NCBI GenBank assembly: GCA_025144245.1
Contig: JALXXC010000002.1
Location: 1 to 64,000 of the forward strand
DNA length: 64,000 nt
Source: Corynebacterium sp. p3-SID1145
GTDB taxonomy: Bacteria > Actinomycetota > Actinomycetes > Mycobacteriales > Mycobacteriaceae
Direction: 5' to 3'
Shown: piece after piece, positions 46,319 to 55,045 of the stretch
How positions within the stretch are numbered: position 1 is the stretch's first letter
Layout of the letters: each line of letters starts with the position of its first letter
Translations under genes and position numbers: made by a program
The notes under the pieces: model-generated
Database searches by the model: none
Seen by the model: only the letters and a program-made list of their open reading frames with translations
Told to the model about the DNA's origin: nothing

Positions 46319-46954
46319 GTGAGTGGAGTAGTGGACTCGCTGGTCGCATTCTTGGAGCAGCTCATGACCACCCCGTTCTTCTACCCGCTGCTGAGTCTGT
46401 TGATCAGCGTTGATGCGCTGTGCCCGCTGGTGCCGTCCGAGACTGTCCTCAACCTGGCCGGCGCCTTCGCCGGCTCGCAGGGAGTTCCGGATGTGCGGTG
46501 GATTTTCGGTGCCGCGGCGATCGGAGCGATCATCGGCGACAACCTGTGCTTCATGCTGGGCGGCAAACTCATCCGGGTGGTCAACCAGCTCGACCCCGAG
46601 TCGCGCGCCGGCAAGACCATCGAGTGGGTGCGCGCCAACCAGAACAAGCGGGCGGGGGTGACCATCATCGTGGCGCGCTTCCTGCCGTGGGCGCGCTGGG
46701 TGGCCACAATTGTCCTGGGTTCGGTGCGCTACAACTGGTTCTTGTTCTTCATTTACGACACGATCGGCGTCCTGCTCTGGGTCACCATCGGCGTCGGTGT
46801 CGGCTACGTCGGCGGCTCCATCTTCTCCGACTTCCCTCTGCTGGCCATGCTGGTGGGTGTGACCTTGGGCTCCTTGGTCGGCTTCGCCATCCAGAAGCTG
46901 CAGTTGCGTTTTGCGGAGTGGAACGACGTGCGGCGGGGCACGTCCGTGATTTAA
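46319..46954 (+). CDS. DedA family membrane protein
   Basis: This 211-residue DedA/VTT-domain protein has four to five hydrophobic segments and the family motif GAIIGDNLCFMLGGK, with RFLPWARWVATIVLG (about 118). DedA proteins act in undecaprenyl-phosphate or phospholipid translocation across the membrane. GTG at 46319 is preceded by GGGAAGGA. It ends at a long GC-rich hairpin. One repeated 11-mer (46191-46201) lies in the topA-dedA gap, outside any gene. Confidence 0.88.
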   Translation: MSGVVDSLVAFLEQLMTTPFFYPLLSLLISVDALCPLVPSETVLNLAGAFAGSQGVPDVRWIFGAAAIGAIIGDNLCFMLGGKLIRVVNQLDPESRAGKTIEWVRANQNKRAGVTIIVARFLPWARWVATIVLGSVRYNWFLFFIYDTIGVLLWVTIGVGVGYVGGSIFSDFPLLAMLVGVTLGSLVGFAIQKLQLRFAEWNDVRRGTSVI

Positions 46955-46956
46955 CA

Positions 46957-47009
46957 GCGCAACCCCGGCCCCTCCCCCGTTCAAAGGGGTGGAGGAGCCG
47001 GGGTTGTGC
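46957..47009. terminator. Long hairpin between dedA and cspA
   Basis: GCGCAACCCCGGC / GCCGGGGTTGTGC with inner CCTCC/GGAGG pairing. It separates the convergent dedA and cspA genes. Confidence 0.75.
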
Positions 47010-47026
47010 GGGACGTTTATTAGGTG

Positions 47027-47230
47027 TTAGAGCGCGCGCACCTGCTGTGCCTGCGGGCCCTTGCTGCCTTCGCCGATCTCGAATTCGACCTGCTGGTTCT
47101 CCTCGAGGGTGCGGAAGCCGCTGCCCTGGATCTCCGAGTAGTGGACGAAAACGTCGGCGGAGCCGTCGTCAGGAGCGATGAAGCCGAAGCCCTTTTCGGC
47201 GTTGAACCACTTCACTGTTCCAGTAGCCAT
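47027..47230 (-). CDS. cspA: Cold shock protein CspA
   Basis: This is a 67-residue single-stranded RNA/DNA-binding beta barrel. [18 protein letters not shown] carries RNP1 (KGFGFI), and [10 protein letters not shown] carries RNP2. The ATG at 47230 is preceded by GAAAGG at a good distance. The open frame runs on upstream, but those residues are not CspA. As in mycobacteria, it lies beside a divergent large helicase gene. The 168-bp gap probably contains its 5' leader. Confidence 0.96.
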   Translation of the reverse strand: MATGTVKWFNAEKGFGFIAPDDGSADVFVHYSEIQGSGFRTLEENQQVEFEIGEGSKGPQAQQVRAL

Positions 47231-47398
47231 TGTGATCAAACCTTTCGTGATTTCCGGCCTGCGCCGGTTGTTCGCGGTCGTGCTGGCAAAACTCGCGAGC
47301 ACCCCGTGAAAGGCGCACACAAAATCTGCGACCACTGATTATCTTGCCATGATTTATGCTTTTACGTCGGACTTAATTTACGCGGGGAGGGAGATCGC

Positions 47399-49774
47399 AT
47401 GCCGCACAGCGGATCCGGCGGTTTCGCCGATGAGCTCATCAACGGCCTCGCCCGCGCTCTCCCGTCGGGAACGCTCACGCATGTGCGCACTGTCGCCGCG
47501 CAGCTCTCGCGGACGGCACCGTGGCCGGACTGGGTCGACGAAGACTTAAAGAACACGCTTATCGACGCCTCCATCCCCCACCTCTACATCCACCAGCGCC
47601 AATGCGCCGACTTGGCCTGGGAAGACCGGGACGTCGTGGTGGCGACAGGCACGTCGTCAGGCAAGTCCCTGGGCTACCAGCTGCCCGTGCTGAGCACGCT
47701 CGCGGACGACCCCACTGCGTGCGCTTTGTACATCACCCCCACCAAGGCCCTGGGGTCCGACCAGCTGTTGGCGGTGAGCAACCTGATCAAAGGCCACCCC
47801 CGGTTGAGCGGCCCGAAAGGCATCAACCCGGTGCCCTACGACGGCGACACCCCCACCGAGGCGCGGTCGACGATCAGGGAAACCACCCGCTTCGCCTTCA
47901 CCAACCCCGATATGCTGCACGCCGGCATCTTATCCTCCCACGTGCGGTGGGCGCGGTTCATGCGCCACCTGAAATACGTGGTGGTGGACGAATGCCACAC
48001 CTACCGCGGGGTGTTCGGGGCGAATGTGGCGCTGGTGCTGCGCCGCCTCGACCGCATCGCGCGAGCCTACGGGGCGCGCCCGACATTCATATTCGCCTCC
48101 GCCACCGCGGCGGACCCGGCGGCGCACGCGGCGAGGCTGTGCGGACGGGAGGTGACCGCCGTGACGGAGGACGGGGCACCCACCGGCGAGCGCACCTTCG
48201 CCTTGTGGGAGCCCGGCTTCATCGAGGGCGCCGAGGGCGAGAACGGGGCACCGGTGCGCCGCGCTGCCACCACCGAGGCGGGGGCGATGATGGCGGACCT
48301 CGTCGCGGCGGGTGCCCGGACGTTGACCTTCGTGAGGTCCCGGCGCGCCAGCGAGACCGTTGCGATGCGCGCCTCCGAAGATCTCGTGGCAGCCGGGCGC
48401 GCCGATTTCGCCCGCCGCATCGCCTCCTACCGGGCGGGCTACCTCGCCGAGGACCGGCGGGCGCTCGAGCGTGCCCTGGACAACGGCGACCTGCTGGGCA
48501 TGGCCACGACGAATGCGCTGGAGCTGGGCATCGATGTCGGCGGCTTGGACGCGGTGGTCATGGCCGGCTTCCCGGGCACCGTCGCGTCGTTCCGGCAACA
48601 GGCCGGCCGGGCGGGGCGCCGCGGGCAGTCGTCGCTAGTGGTCATGATCGCCCGCGACGAGCCCATGGACACCTACCTGGTCCACCACCCCGAAGCCCTG
48701 CTGGACAAAGCGGTGGAGAACAGTGTTTTCGACCCCGCCAACCCGTATATTCTCCGCGGGCACGTCTATTGCGCCGCCGTGGAGAAACCGCTCACGGAGG
48801 CGGATGTGGAGGAGCTGGGGGCGGGGGATGTCGTCGACAAGCTGGAAGCTGACGGTCTGCTGCGCAAGCGTGCGCGCGGCTGGTTCGCGGTCCCCCAGCT
48901 CACGGGGCCGATCTCGCCGGAGACCGCCCACGGCTCGGTATCGTTGCGCGGCGGGACCAGCGAGCAGGTCATGATCGTCGACGCGACCGACGGCCGCCTG
49001 CTCGGCACCGTCGATTCCGCGCGCGCGATGTCGCAGGTCCACGACGGCGCCGTGTACATCCACCAAGGCGAGTACTTCATCATCGACGAACTCGACCTGG
49101 ACAACTACGTCGCACTCGCGCACCCGGAAGTACCCGATTACAGCACCGTGGCGCGCTCGACGACCGACATCGCAATCATCGGCGAGGCGCACGCCCGCTG
49201 GAACCCGTCGCCCGGACTGTGGGTGGCCAGCGTCGACGTCGAAGTCACGGACCGCGTCACGGGCTACGTGGTCACACTCGCCGACGGCACCACCTCCGAG
49301 CACATCCCCCTCGACCTGCCCGAGCAGAAGCTTCTCACCCGCGCCGTCGCCTACACCATCGACCCGTTGGCCCTGGAGAAGATGGGGGTGACCGCCGGCG
49401 ACACCCCCGGCACCCTGCACGCCGCCGAGCACGCCGCCATCGGCCTGCTGCCCCTGTTGGCCACCTGCGACAGGTGGGATATCGGTGGGGTGTCCACCGC
49501 CCTACACCCCGATACCATGCTGCCGACCGTGTTCGTCTACGACGGCCACCCCGGCGGCGCCGGCTTCGCCGACGAGGGCTACGACCGCTTCCACGAGTGG
49601 ATCTCCGCCACGTTCGAGGCAGTGAAGTCCTGCGGCTGCGCCGCCGGCTGCCCCTCGTGCGTGCAGTCGCCGAAATGCGGGAACGGCAACCAGCCCCTGG
49701 ACAAGGCCGGGGCACTGAAGCTCCTCGGAGCACTGGTAGCTATGACTGCCGGAGCGGACACCGGAGCTTCTTAG
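47399..49774 (+). CDS. DEAD/DEAH-box helicase with DUF1998 domain (MrfA/YprA family)
   Basis: This 791-residue SF2 helicase has Walker A VATGTSSGKSLGYQ (about residue 80), DECH-box VVDECHTYRGVFG (about 196) and motif VI QQAGRAGRRGQSS (about 402). The C-terminal DUF1998 module has a four-Cys cluster CGCAAGCPSCVQSPKCGNG (about 745). Bacterial homologues (YprA/MrfA) unwind DNA in mitomycin-type lesion repair. AGGGAG precedes the ATG. It is divergent from cspA, the same order as Rv3648c/Rv3649. It carries the repeated 11-mer at 47557-47567. Confidence 0.92.
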   Translation: MPHSGSGGFADELINGLARALPSGTLTHVRTVAAQLSRTAPWPDWVDEDLKNTLIDASIPHLYIHQRQCADLAWEDRDVVVATGTSSGKSLGYQLPVLSTLADDPTACALYITPTKALGSDQLLAVSNLIKGHPRLSGPKGINPVPYDGDTPTEARSTIRETTRFAFTNPDMLHAGILSSHVRWARFMRHLKYVVVDECHTYRGVFGANVALVLRRLDRIARAYGARPTFIFASATAADPAAHAARLCGREVTAVTEDGAPTGERTFALWEPGFIEGAEGENGAPVRRAATTEAGAMMADLVAAGARTLTFVRSRRASETVAMRASEDLVAAGRADFARRIASYRAGYLAEDRRALERALDNGDLLGMATTNALELGIDVGGLDAVVMAGFPGTVASFRQQAGRAGRRGQSSLVVMIARDEPMDTYLVHHPEALLDKAVENSVFDPANPYILRGHVYCAAVEKPLTEADVEELGAGDVVDKLEADGLLRKRARGWFAVPQLTGPISPETAHGSVSLRGGTSEQVMIVDATDGRLLGTVDSARAMSQVHDGAVYIHQGEYFIIDELDLDNYVALAHPEVPDYSTVARSTTDIAIIGEAHARWNPSPGLWVASVDVEVTDRVTGYVVTLADGTTSEHIPLDLPEQKLLTRAVAYTIDPLALEKMGVTAGDTPGTLHAAEHAAIGLLPLLATCDRWDIGGVSTALHPDTMLPTVFVYDGHPGGAGFADEGYDRFHEWISATFEAVKSCGCAAGCPSCVQSPKCGNGNQPLDKAGALKLLGALVAMTAGADTGAS

Positions 49775-50038
49775 ATCGGCCCCGCCTTCGCCGGTGCTCC
49801 TGCCGCGCCCGTGACCGCTGCGCCCGTGACCGCCGCGCCTGTGGCATCCGCGCCGGGTCAACCACGCGAGCATCAACCAATCCGCATGAACAAGGTGAAA
49901 ATTGGTAGGACCGCGAAAAGAGGGTGCCTCCACTCGATTCATGACCAAGAATCCATGGCCACTTGTTCATGGCCGGCAAATCGTGACCGCCGAAGGCCAT
50001 TCCCCCAGTCGTTTTTCTTAGGTCAGCCCCGGTTTTGT
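49772..50038 (-). other. Duplicated 3' end of the TadE-like gene plus unassigned repeats
   Basis: Read on the reverse strand, 49772-49850 encodes GADATGAAVTGAAVTG then AAGAPAKAGPI-stop. This repeats the end of the gene at 50039 (ITGADVVVS...AVAKAGPI-stop), and the DNA around both stops is alike (TAGATCGG..C.GC.TT). Between the two copies (about 49860-50038) is a non-coding segment with short repeats such as TTCATGACC, TTCATGGCC and CCATGGCC. It looks like an inserted element end that displaced the old 3' end. I see no gene here. Confidence 0.5.
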
Positions 50039-50428
50039 CTAGATCGGTCCTGCTTTGGCAACCGCTTCTGACTTCCCCACGGTCGCGGAAACTACGACGT
50101 CTGCCCCGGTAATGGCGCACTGACCAAGCTCCGCCCCGTTGAGCTCCGCGGTCTGCCGCGCCGTTGAACATGCGTCAAAACCGGCGTAAACGGCAGTCGC
50201 CCCGGCAACCGCGGCGAGGTCAGCAGCGACCTGCGCGCGGTGCGTGTCCGCGACGCGCCCCACCAACGCCGCGACGACCAGGGCCAACGCCACCACTGCG
50301 GCGATGATGCCTGCCGAAGCGATGGTGGCGTAGCCGCGGTCGGACCCGCAGCGGGTTCGCCGAGCGAGCCGACCAAGCTGGACTAACCGAGCTCGCTGGA
50401 CGAGCCGGGAACGCGCTGCGGTTGTCAC
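50039..50428 (-). CDS. TadE-like (Rv3654c family) pilus-associated protein
   Basis: This 129-residue protein has one membrane segment (about residues 38-62, ATIASAGIIAAVVALALVVAA). Before it is a basic N-terminus, and RGYATI resembles a prepilin-type cleavage site. The exported part (ADTHRAQVAADLAAVAGATAVYAG) matches TadE/TadG-like proteins of the Rv3654c family. GTG at 50428 overlaps the stop of the previous gene as GTGA. It is the last gene of the Tad operon. Its 3' end appears twice (see 49772-50038). Confidence 0.8.
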   Translation of the reverse strand: MTTAARSRLVQRARLVQLGRLARRTRCGSDRGYATIASAGIIAAVVALALVVAALVGRVADTHRAQVAADLAAVAGATAVYAGFDACSTARQTAELNGAELGQCAITGADVVVSATVGKSEAVAKAGPI

Positions 50429-50739
50429 GGCGCCTCCACGGGGAACGCGGCGGTGGCGCTCATCGCGCGCACCGGCGCCGGGACCTGCGCGGTCACCCGC
50501 ACCACCCCGGCGGACTCCGAAACGGTGACGGTCACGCCATGGCGCGGCGGTTCGTACGGCACGCCGATGGCGTGCGACCGAGCGGCCGCACCGGCGATGT
50601 CCACCGCCGCGATATACGCACCCAACGTCGCGATCCCCGCCACGATCGCCGCCGCCACCGTGACCAGAACAGCCAGGGCGAGGGCGGCTTCGATGGTGAC
50701 GGAGCCGCGGTCGTCGGTAAGCGGAATGCGCCGTGACAT
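50425..50739 (-). CDS. TadE family minor pilin
   Basis: This 104-residue TadE-type pseudopilin has the prepilin-like junction DDRGSVTIEAALALAVLV, with the typical Glu five residues into the hydrophobic helix. A small extracytoplasmic domain (RSHAIGVPYEPPRHGV onward) follows. The ATG at 50739 has GGGAGAAC just upstream. It is part of the Tad secretion/pilus operon and overlaps the next gene by 4 bp. Confidence 0.85.
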   Translation of the reverse strand: MSRRIPLTDDRGSVTIEAALALAVLVTVAAAIVAGIATLGAYIAAVDIAGAAARSHAIGVPYEPPRHGVTVTVSESAGVVRVTAQVPAPVRAMSATAAFPVEAP

Positions 50740-50749
50740 GACGTTCTCC

Positions 50750-50995
50750 CTAGGACGGCTTGTTGGACAGCGCGTCGGTGATAATCCCCTCGATCGCGTC
50801 CACCACTCCGTTACCGTTGATGACCATGTAGAGCACCGCGGCAAGCGCCGCCGCGGCCAGGCTCCCCATGGCGTATTCGATGGTCGACATCCCGTCGTCC
50901 CTGCCCAGACGCGCCGCACGCGCGGCAGCTTCGATGTAGAGGCGGGTGATCTTCTCGTTGATGGAATCAGTGGTGTTTGTGATTGCTGCGGTCAT
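50750..50995 (-). CDS. Flp-type pilin (DUF4244)
   Basis: This 81-residue protein has the prepilin signature RDDGMSTIEYAMGSLAAAAL, with the conserved G/M cleavage point and Glu at +5, followed by a hydrophobic helix and a short tail. This makes it the likely major pilin subunit of the Tad/Flp machine (DUF4244, Rv3656c-like). GGAGAAAAC precedes the ATG. The 123-bp gap to tadC upstream may allow separate, stronger expression or mRNA processing. Confidence 0.87.
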   Translation of the reverse strand: MTAAITNTTDSINEKITRLYIEAAARAARLGRDDGMSTIEYAMGSLAAAALAAVLYMVINGNGVVDAIEGIITDALSNKPS

Positions 50996-51118
50996 TGTGT
51001 TTTCTCCTTGTGTGAATGCGTGTGCTTGTCGGCCTGTTGGCCTGTTCGAGCTGTCGGTTTGTTTGGTCGCTAAATGGTGGTCGAGTGGTGTCTGTGGTTG
51101 TGGTTGTGTTCCCTCCTC

Positions 51119-51724
51119 TCATTGCCCGCCGAACATCTGCGAGCCCAGACCGATGACCACGGGCGCAAGCCCGAGGACGAAGAAGGCCGGGAGGAAGAAG
51201 GCGGCGAGCGGAATGCTGATCAGGACCCCTGCGCGTTCGGCGGCTGCGGTCGCGTCGTCGGCGGCTTCCTCGCGGAGTGTTGCCGCGAGGCGGTCGCACC
51301 CGTCGGCAACGGCGGAACCGGATGCGTGGGACAACGCGACGAGCGACGCGAGCTCCCCGCACCCGGGCACCCCGTCCATGGCGGACCAGGCGCATTCCGG
51401 TTCGACGCCGAGGTGGTGGAAAGCAACCACGCGGCGCCATTTCTCGGCGAGCGGTGAGGCCGCATCCTCCCCCGGTGCGCCCGGGGCACCGTAGCTGTCG
51501 GCCACTGCCTCGGCAGCGACGGCGACAGGCAACCCGGCGCGGAAACAGGCGGCGAACAGCTCGATGTCGCTGGCGATCCGGTGCCGGTCCGGTGGACCGT
51601 CGCGCGGGGTCTTGGAGCCGGCGGCGCCGCGGCCGCCGGCCGGCGGGGTGAAACGCCCGGCTACCGGGGCGGGAGGCAGGGCGAGGGCGGCGCCGAGCAG
51701 CACGGCAGTAGCGAATCCGGTCAT
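51119..51724 (-). CDS. tadC: TadC-like type II/IV secretion membrane protein
   Basis: This 201-residue T2SSF-domain protein has a cytoplasmic helical domain (DIELFAACFRAGLPVAVAAEAV) and a C-terminal membrane hairpin ending near FFLPAFFVLGLAPVVIGLG. It forms the inner-membrane platform of the Tad pilus with TadB. It is shorter than typical TadC, as in other actinobacteria. It overlaps tadB by 4 bp. Confidence 0.85.
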   Translation of the reverse strand: MTGFATAVLLGAALALPPAPVAGRFTPPAGGRGAAGSKTPRDGPPDRHRIASDIELFAACFRAGLPVAVAAEAVADSYGAPGAPGEDAASPLAEKWRRVVAFHHLGVEPECAWSAMDGVPGCGELASLVALSHASGSAVADGCDRLAATLREEAADDATAAAERAGVLISIPLAAFFLPAFFVLGLAPVVIGLGSQMFGGQ

Positions 51725-52506
51725 GCGGCGGCCCTCCCGATGATGAATTGGGAGGTGTGGAACCCGGCGCAGACCAGCACCGTTCCGGCGAGCAGGAGCA
51801 TACTGCCGAGCCCGCCGCCGGTGAGCAGCGCCACCGGCCGCGCACCCATGGCCTGCCCCATGAGGATTCCGGCCAGGGGCAGGACGGATAGGACAACGGC
51901 GGTGGCCCGCGGCCCAGCGAGCGCCGCCGAGGTGGCGTGGCGGTGACGCAGGGCGTTGTCGATGCGGGAGCGGGCGCTGTCCAGAAGGTCCGCCATGGGG
52001 ATGCCGAGGCGGGCCGACAGGAGCCAGAGGCTCGCCGCGCCGCGGAGTTCAGCGGAGGAGGAGTCGGCGAGTGCGGCCGCACCGTTCCCGCCGCGGCGGG
52101 CGTGGGCGGCGGCGCGTTCAAGGTCGCGGACAAGGTCGGCGGGAGCGCCGTCAGGAAGTTGGCCGACGGCGCGCGCGCACGCGTCCGCGACGGTGGATCC
52201 GGCGCGCACCGCGGCGACAAGATGACCGAGGTAGGCGGCGGTGGTCTCCATGCGCGCAGTGGCGGCTTTCGCCCGGCGGGAGCGTACAACGGTGTGCGCG
52301 GCCGTCACGCCCGCCACGCATGCCGCGAGGACGACGAGCATGCGGTCGGCGGCCAAGATCAGAGGCACAGCCGCGGCGGAAACAACAGGCAAAGCCGGAA
52401 GCAGTGAAGCGAGGCTACGGGAACGACCGGGCGCCAGGTTCCCGACGCGCCGCGCGGGGTGGGCGGGCGCGACGGCGGCAGCGGCGGCGAGAAGGAAGAG
52501 TGTCAT
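51721..52506 (-). CDS. tadB: TadB-like platform protein
   Basis: This protein of about 261 residues has two N-terminal membrane helices, a T2SSF cytoplasmic domain (AAYLGHLVAAVRAGSTVADACARA) and C-terminal helices (ATAVVLSVLPLAGILMGQAMG). It pairs with TadC. The ATG at 52506 (MTLFLLAAAAAV) overlaps the tadA stop by 4 bp; the longer frame to 52569 lies within tadA and is unlikely. Confidence 0.85.
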   Translation of the reverse strand: MTLFLLAAAAAVAPAHPARRVGNLAPGRSRSLASLLPALPVVSAAAVPLILAADRMLVVLAACVAGVTAAHTVVRSRRAKAATARMETTAAYLGHLVAAVRAGSTVADACARAVGQLPDGAPADLVRDLERAAAHARRGGNGAAALADSSSAELRGAASLWLLSARLGIPMADLLDSARSRIDNALRHRHATSAALAGPRATAVVLSVLPLAGILMGQAMGARPVALLTGGGLGSMLLLAGTVLVCAGFHTSQFIIGRAAA

Positions 52507-53645
52507 GGCAGCCCCAGTTCGTCTTTGAACTCGCTGTATCCCTCGCGCGGACCGGTGTCGGCGTCCCACACGACGTGGGGAGTCACGGGGTTTCCGTCGA
52601 GCACGCCGATCTGGTGGACACGCCGTTTGCCGTCCGCGCCGCGCCGCATGACCACCACGGCATCGACGGCGGCGGCGAGCTGCGAATGCAGCGCCTCACG
52701 GCCGAGCCCGCCGAGCACGGCAAGAGCCTCGAGGCGGGCGGGGACTTCCTCGATCGAATTCGCGTGCACGGTGCCCGCGCCGCCGTCGTGCCCGGTGTTC
52801 AGCGCGGCGAGCAGGTCGACGACTTCGGCGCCGCGGATCTCCCCCACCACGATCCGGTCGGGCCGCATGCGCAGCGCCTGTCGCAGCAGGTCGGAGATGG
52901 TGATCTCGCCAGCACCCTCCGCATTCGCGCCGCGCGACGTCAGGTTCACGACGTGCGGGTGCGCGGGCGTGAGCTCGACGGTGTCCTCGATCGCCACGAT
53001 GCGCTCGTGCGCGGCGACCTCCGCCAGCATCGCGGCGAGCAAGGTCGTCTTTCCCGTCCCGGTTCCGCCGACGACGAGGAAAGCTTTCCGCTTCTCGACG
53101 ATCCCCTTAAGCACCCCCGCCCTTTCCCCATCCACGCCCCCTGAGGCCTGGATCTGGTCCAGCGTGGCTGTCTTGTTCCGCAGCACGCGCAGGGACATGC
53201 ATGTGCCGCAGTTGGCGGTGGGGGAAAGGATGGCGTGGAAGCGGAGAACAGTGCCGTCGTCACGCAGAATATGCCCGTCGGCGAAGGGGCGAGCATCGTC
53301 CAGGCGGCACCCGCAACTACTGGCCAGACGGGTGGCTAAGCGCCGGACCTCCTCCTCCCCGCCCAGGGTGAGGCTCGCGCGCTCCAGGCCGCGGCCGCGG
53401 TCGAAGAAAATGTCGTCGGGCCCGTTGACGCAGATATCCGTGACACCGTCGATGGCGAGGACCTGCTCGAGTGGGCCGATGCCGACGGTCTCGTCGCGCA
53501 GCGTCCGCATGATGTCGAGGACGTCGAGATCGCTGATCACCACCGCTTCCTCGCGGATGAGTGCCGCCAGCTGCGCCGGACTGTGCTCCTGTGGGGAGTC
53601 GGCGAGGCGCCGCTGAACCTTTGCCAAGATGGATGCCCTATCCAT
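52503..53645 (-). CDS. tadA: TadA/CpaF family pilus ATPase
   Basis: This 380-residue secretion ATPase powers assembly of the Flp pilus. The N-terminal domain (PLEQVLAIDGVTDICVNG) is followed by Walker A VVGGTGTGKTTLLAAML (about residue 195), the Asp box and Walker B RMRPDRIVVGEIRG (about 265), and the His box GTVHAN (about 300). It overlaps ssd by 8 bp and tadB by 4 bp, so the operon ssd-tadA-tadB-tadC is tightly coupled. Confidence 0.93.
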   Translation of the reverse strand: MDRASILAKVQRRLADSPQEHSPAQLAALIREEAVVISDLDVLDIMRTLRDETVGIGPLEQVLAIDGVTDICVNGPDDIFFDRGRGLERASLTLGGEEEVRRLATRLASSCGCRLDDARPFADGHILRDDGTVLRFHAILSPTANCGTCMSLRVLRNKTATLDQIQASGGVDGERAGVLKGIVEKRKAFLVVGGTGTGKTTLLAAMLAEVAAHERIVAIEDTVELTPAHPHVVNLTSRGANAEGAGEITISDLLRQALRMRPDRIVVGEIRGAEVVDLLAALNTGHDGGAGTVHANSIEEVPARLEALAVLGGLGREALHSQLAAAVDAVVVMRRGADGKRRVHQIGVLDGNPVTPHVVWDADTGPREGYSEFKDELGLP

Positions 53646-54732
53646 TGGCCACCTCCAAGACAGCCTCCGCGGCGGCGGCTAACGCGCGTGGGAGCCGGAC
53701 TGGAAGTCCGTGAACCTCGGTGCCGCGGACGAGCCGCGGCAGATGTTTGACCTCCGCGATGACGTCCGCTCCCGCGACGCGTTCCACTTCCCGCGCGCTC
53801 AACCCCGACCACCCACGGTGTCGCAGGACCAATGAGACCGGGGTGTCCGCCGCGCGGCATTCCGCGCAGATCAGCGCTGCCGCTGCCGCCGCCCGCACTT
53901 CTGCCGGGACGACGACGAAGGCGTGGTCGCACCTATTCGGCAACGCATCCGGCGGGGCATCCACCACGGTCAGCCCGCTGGCGCCGAGCACCGTGGTCAC
54001 GCGGTCGACCTCGCCGGTCAGTCCTGCGGCGGCACCGGCCGTGGAGACAGTCACTTTTGTCCGCGGCCCAGTGAGCACCGCGATTCCGTCGGATGTCCGC
54101 GGCAGTGCCTTGCGCAGCTGGGCTCTGTCAACGGAGCCCTCACCAATGTCAATCTCACCCCACCGCGCACCCACTTCCTCTTCCACACCGAACAGCAAGT
54201 CCAGGCCACCGGAATAGCGGTGGGCATCCACCACCACCGGTTCCATGTCTGTCGACGCCGTCCGAGCCACCGCCGCAGCCAGCGTCGACGTGCCGGCCCC
54301 GCCGGCGGCACCCACGAACGTCAGGACAGCCCCGACGGTCGGCGACGCGGCTCGGCGGCCGACCACGCTCCTTCCCGACCGTGGCTCCCGTGTCTGCCCC
54401 GCCCCCTGGGAGCTCGCGAGCGCCAGCTTTCCCAGCGCCTTGAGCAGGTCCGCGGCGTGGGCGGGAAGAATGAAGGTGTCCTCAGGGGCCGCCGCCGGGT
54501 CGGCATCGCCACTCACGAAGAAGATGCCCTCACGCGGGGGAAGGGAGTCGAGGTCGGGGGCACGGGCGCCGTCGATAAGCACGGCGAATGCCCGGGCATA
54601 ATGGCGGACAAGATCATCGGGCCCCCGCGAATCGATGAGTGGGCGCCCCGTCGCCGCCGCTAGGTGAGTGGCTTCAGGATGCAGGAGCGCGTCGTCGACG
54701 GCGATGAGAATCGGTGCTGTTTCGCTGGTCAT
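53638..54732 (-). CDS. ssd: Septum site-determining/CpaE-like protein Ssd
   Basis: This 364-residue MinD/CpaE-like protein is the first gene of the Tad operon. The N-terminal receiver-like part (ILIAVDDALLHPEATHL) is followed by a P-loop-type domain starting VLTFVGAAGGAGTSTLAAAVA (about residue 125), in which the usual GKT is GTS, so nucleotide binding may be altered. In M. tuberculosis Rv3660c (Ssd) affects septation and sits in the same place. The ATG at 54732 is preferred; the frame extends to 54783. A repeated 11-mer is at 54570-54580. Confidence 0.85.
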   Translation of the reverse strand: MTSETAPILIAVDDALLHPEATHLAAATGRPLIDSRGPDDLVRHYARAFAVLIDGARAPDLDSLPPREGIFFVSGDADPAAAPEDTFILPAHAADLLKALGKLALASSQGAGQTREPRSGRSVVGRRAASPTVGAVLTFVGAAGGAGTSTLAAAVARTASTDMEPVVVDAHRYSGGLDLLFGVEEEVGARWGEIDIGEGSVDRAQLRKALPRTSDGIAVLTGPRTKVTVSTAGAAAGLTGEVDRVTTVLGASGLTVVDAPPDALPNRCDHAFVVVPAEVRAAAAAALICAECRAADTPVSLVLRHRGWSGLSAREVERVAGADVIAEVKHLPRLVRGTEVHGLPVRLPRALAAAAEAVLEVANG

Positions 54733-54784
54733 GGCTTCACCATCGCCCAGCTCCCACGGCTGCTCAAGGTCCCCTCCGCGCAAC

Positions 54785-54834
54785 TGTGGATAACCCCGGT
54801 TTTAGGGGACGCGTCACCAAAAAACTGTGGAAAA
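54785..54834 (-). repeat. Two DnaA boxes between ssd and the 6C RNA
   Basis: Reverse-strand TTATCCACA (54785-54793) is a perfect DnaA box and TTTTCCACA (54826-54834) fits the relaxed consensus. They lie between the ssd start and the end of the 6C RNA, in the 313-bp gap 54733-55045. Confidence 0.55.
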
Positions 54835-54837
54835 TAA

Positions 54838-54939
54838 GGGGCGGCCCGCGCTATCGGGGGGGTGCGCGGGCCGCCGTAACCCGGCCACAAGGGGGGTAGG
54901 AGGGCCGGGGCCGGCCGCACTGTATATCGGGGCCGTGCG
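54838..54939 (-). ncRNA. 6C small RNA
   Basis: The reverse strand has two adjacent hairpins whose loops carry runs of C. Stem CCGGCC/GGCCGG (54881-54908) has six C in its loop. The long stem GGCGGCCCGCGC/GCGCGGGCCGCC (54840-54875) has seven C in its loop and is followed by CCTTATTTTCC as terminator tail. This is the defining structure of the actinobacterial 6C RNA. It lies between the ssd and HAD genes exactly as in M. tuberculosis (between Rv3660c and Rv3661). In C. glutamicum 6C is linked to the SOS response; in mycobacteria its C-rich loops pair with mRNAs. The 5' end is estimated from the promoter. Confidence 0.88.
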
Positions 54940-54945
54940 GGCATA

Positions 54946-54975
54946 ATTATGGCACACCCCGGCAACCGAACACAA
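54946..54975 (-). promoter_or_regulatory. Promoter of the 6C RNA
   Basis: On the reverse strand, TTGTGT (54970-54975) and CATAAT (54946-54951) are 18 bp apart. Transcription should start near 54939. Confidence 0.55.
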
Positions 54976-55045
54976 CGGCGACCCGCGCCGAACTTCAAAT
55001 ATTCGTTCGACCGCCGACCTTGACCACGGGCGTAAACTATCCCCC

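Noticed and set aside
54785..54834. DnaA boxes as a replication origin
   Set aside because: Only two boxes and no dnaA, dnaN or gyrB nearby; gene order does not match oriC.
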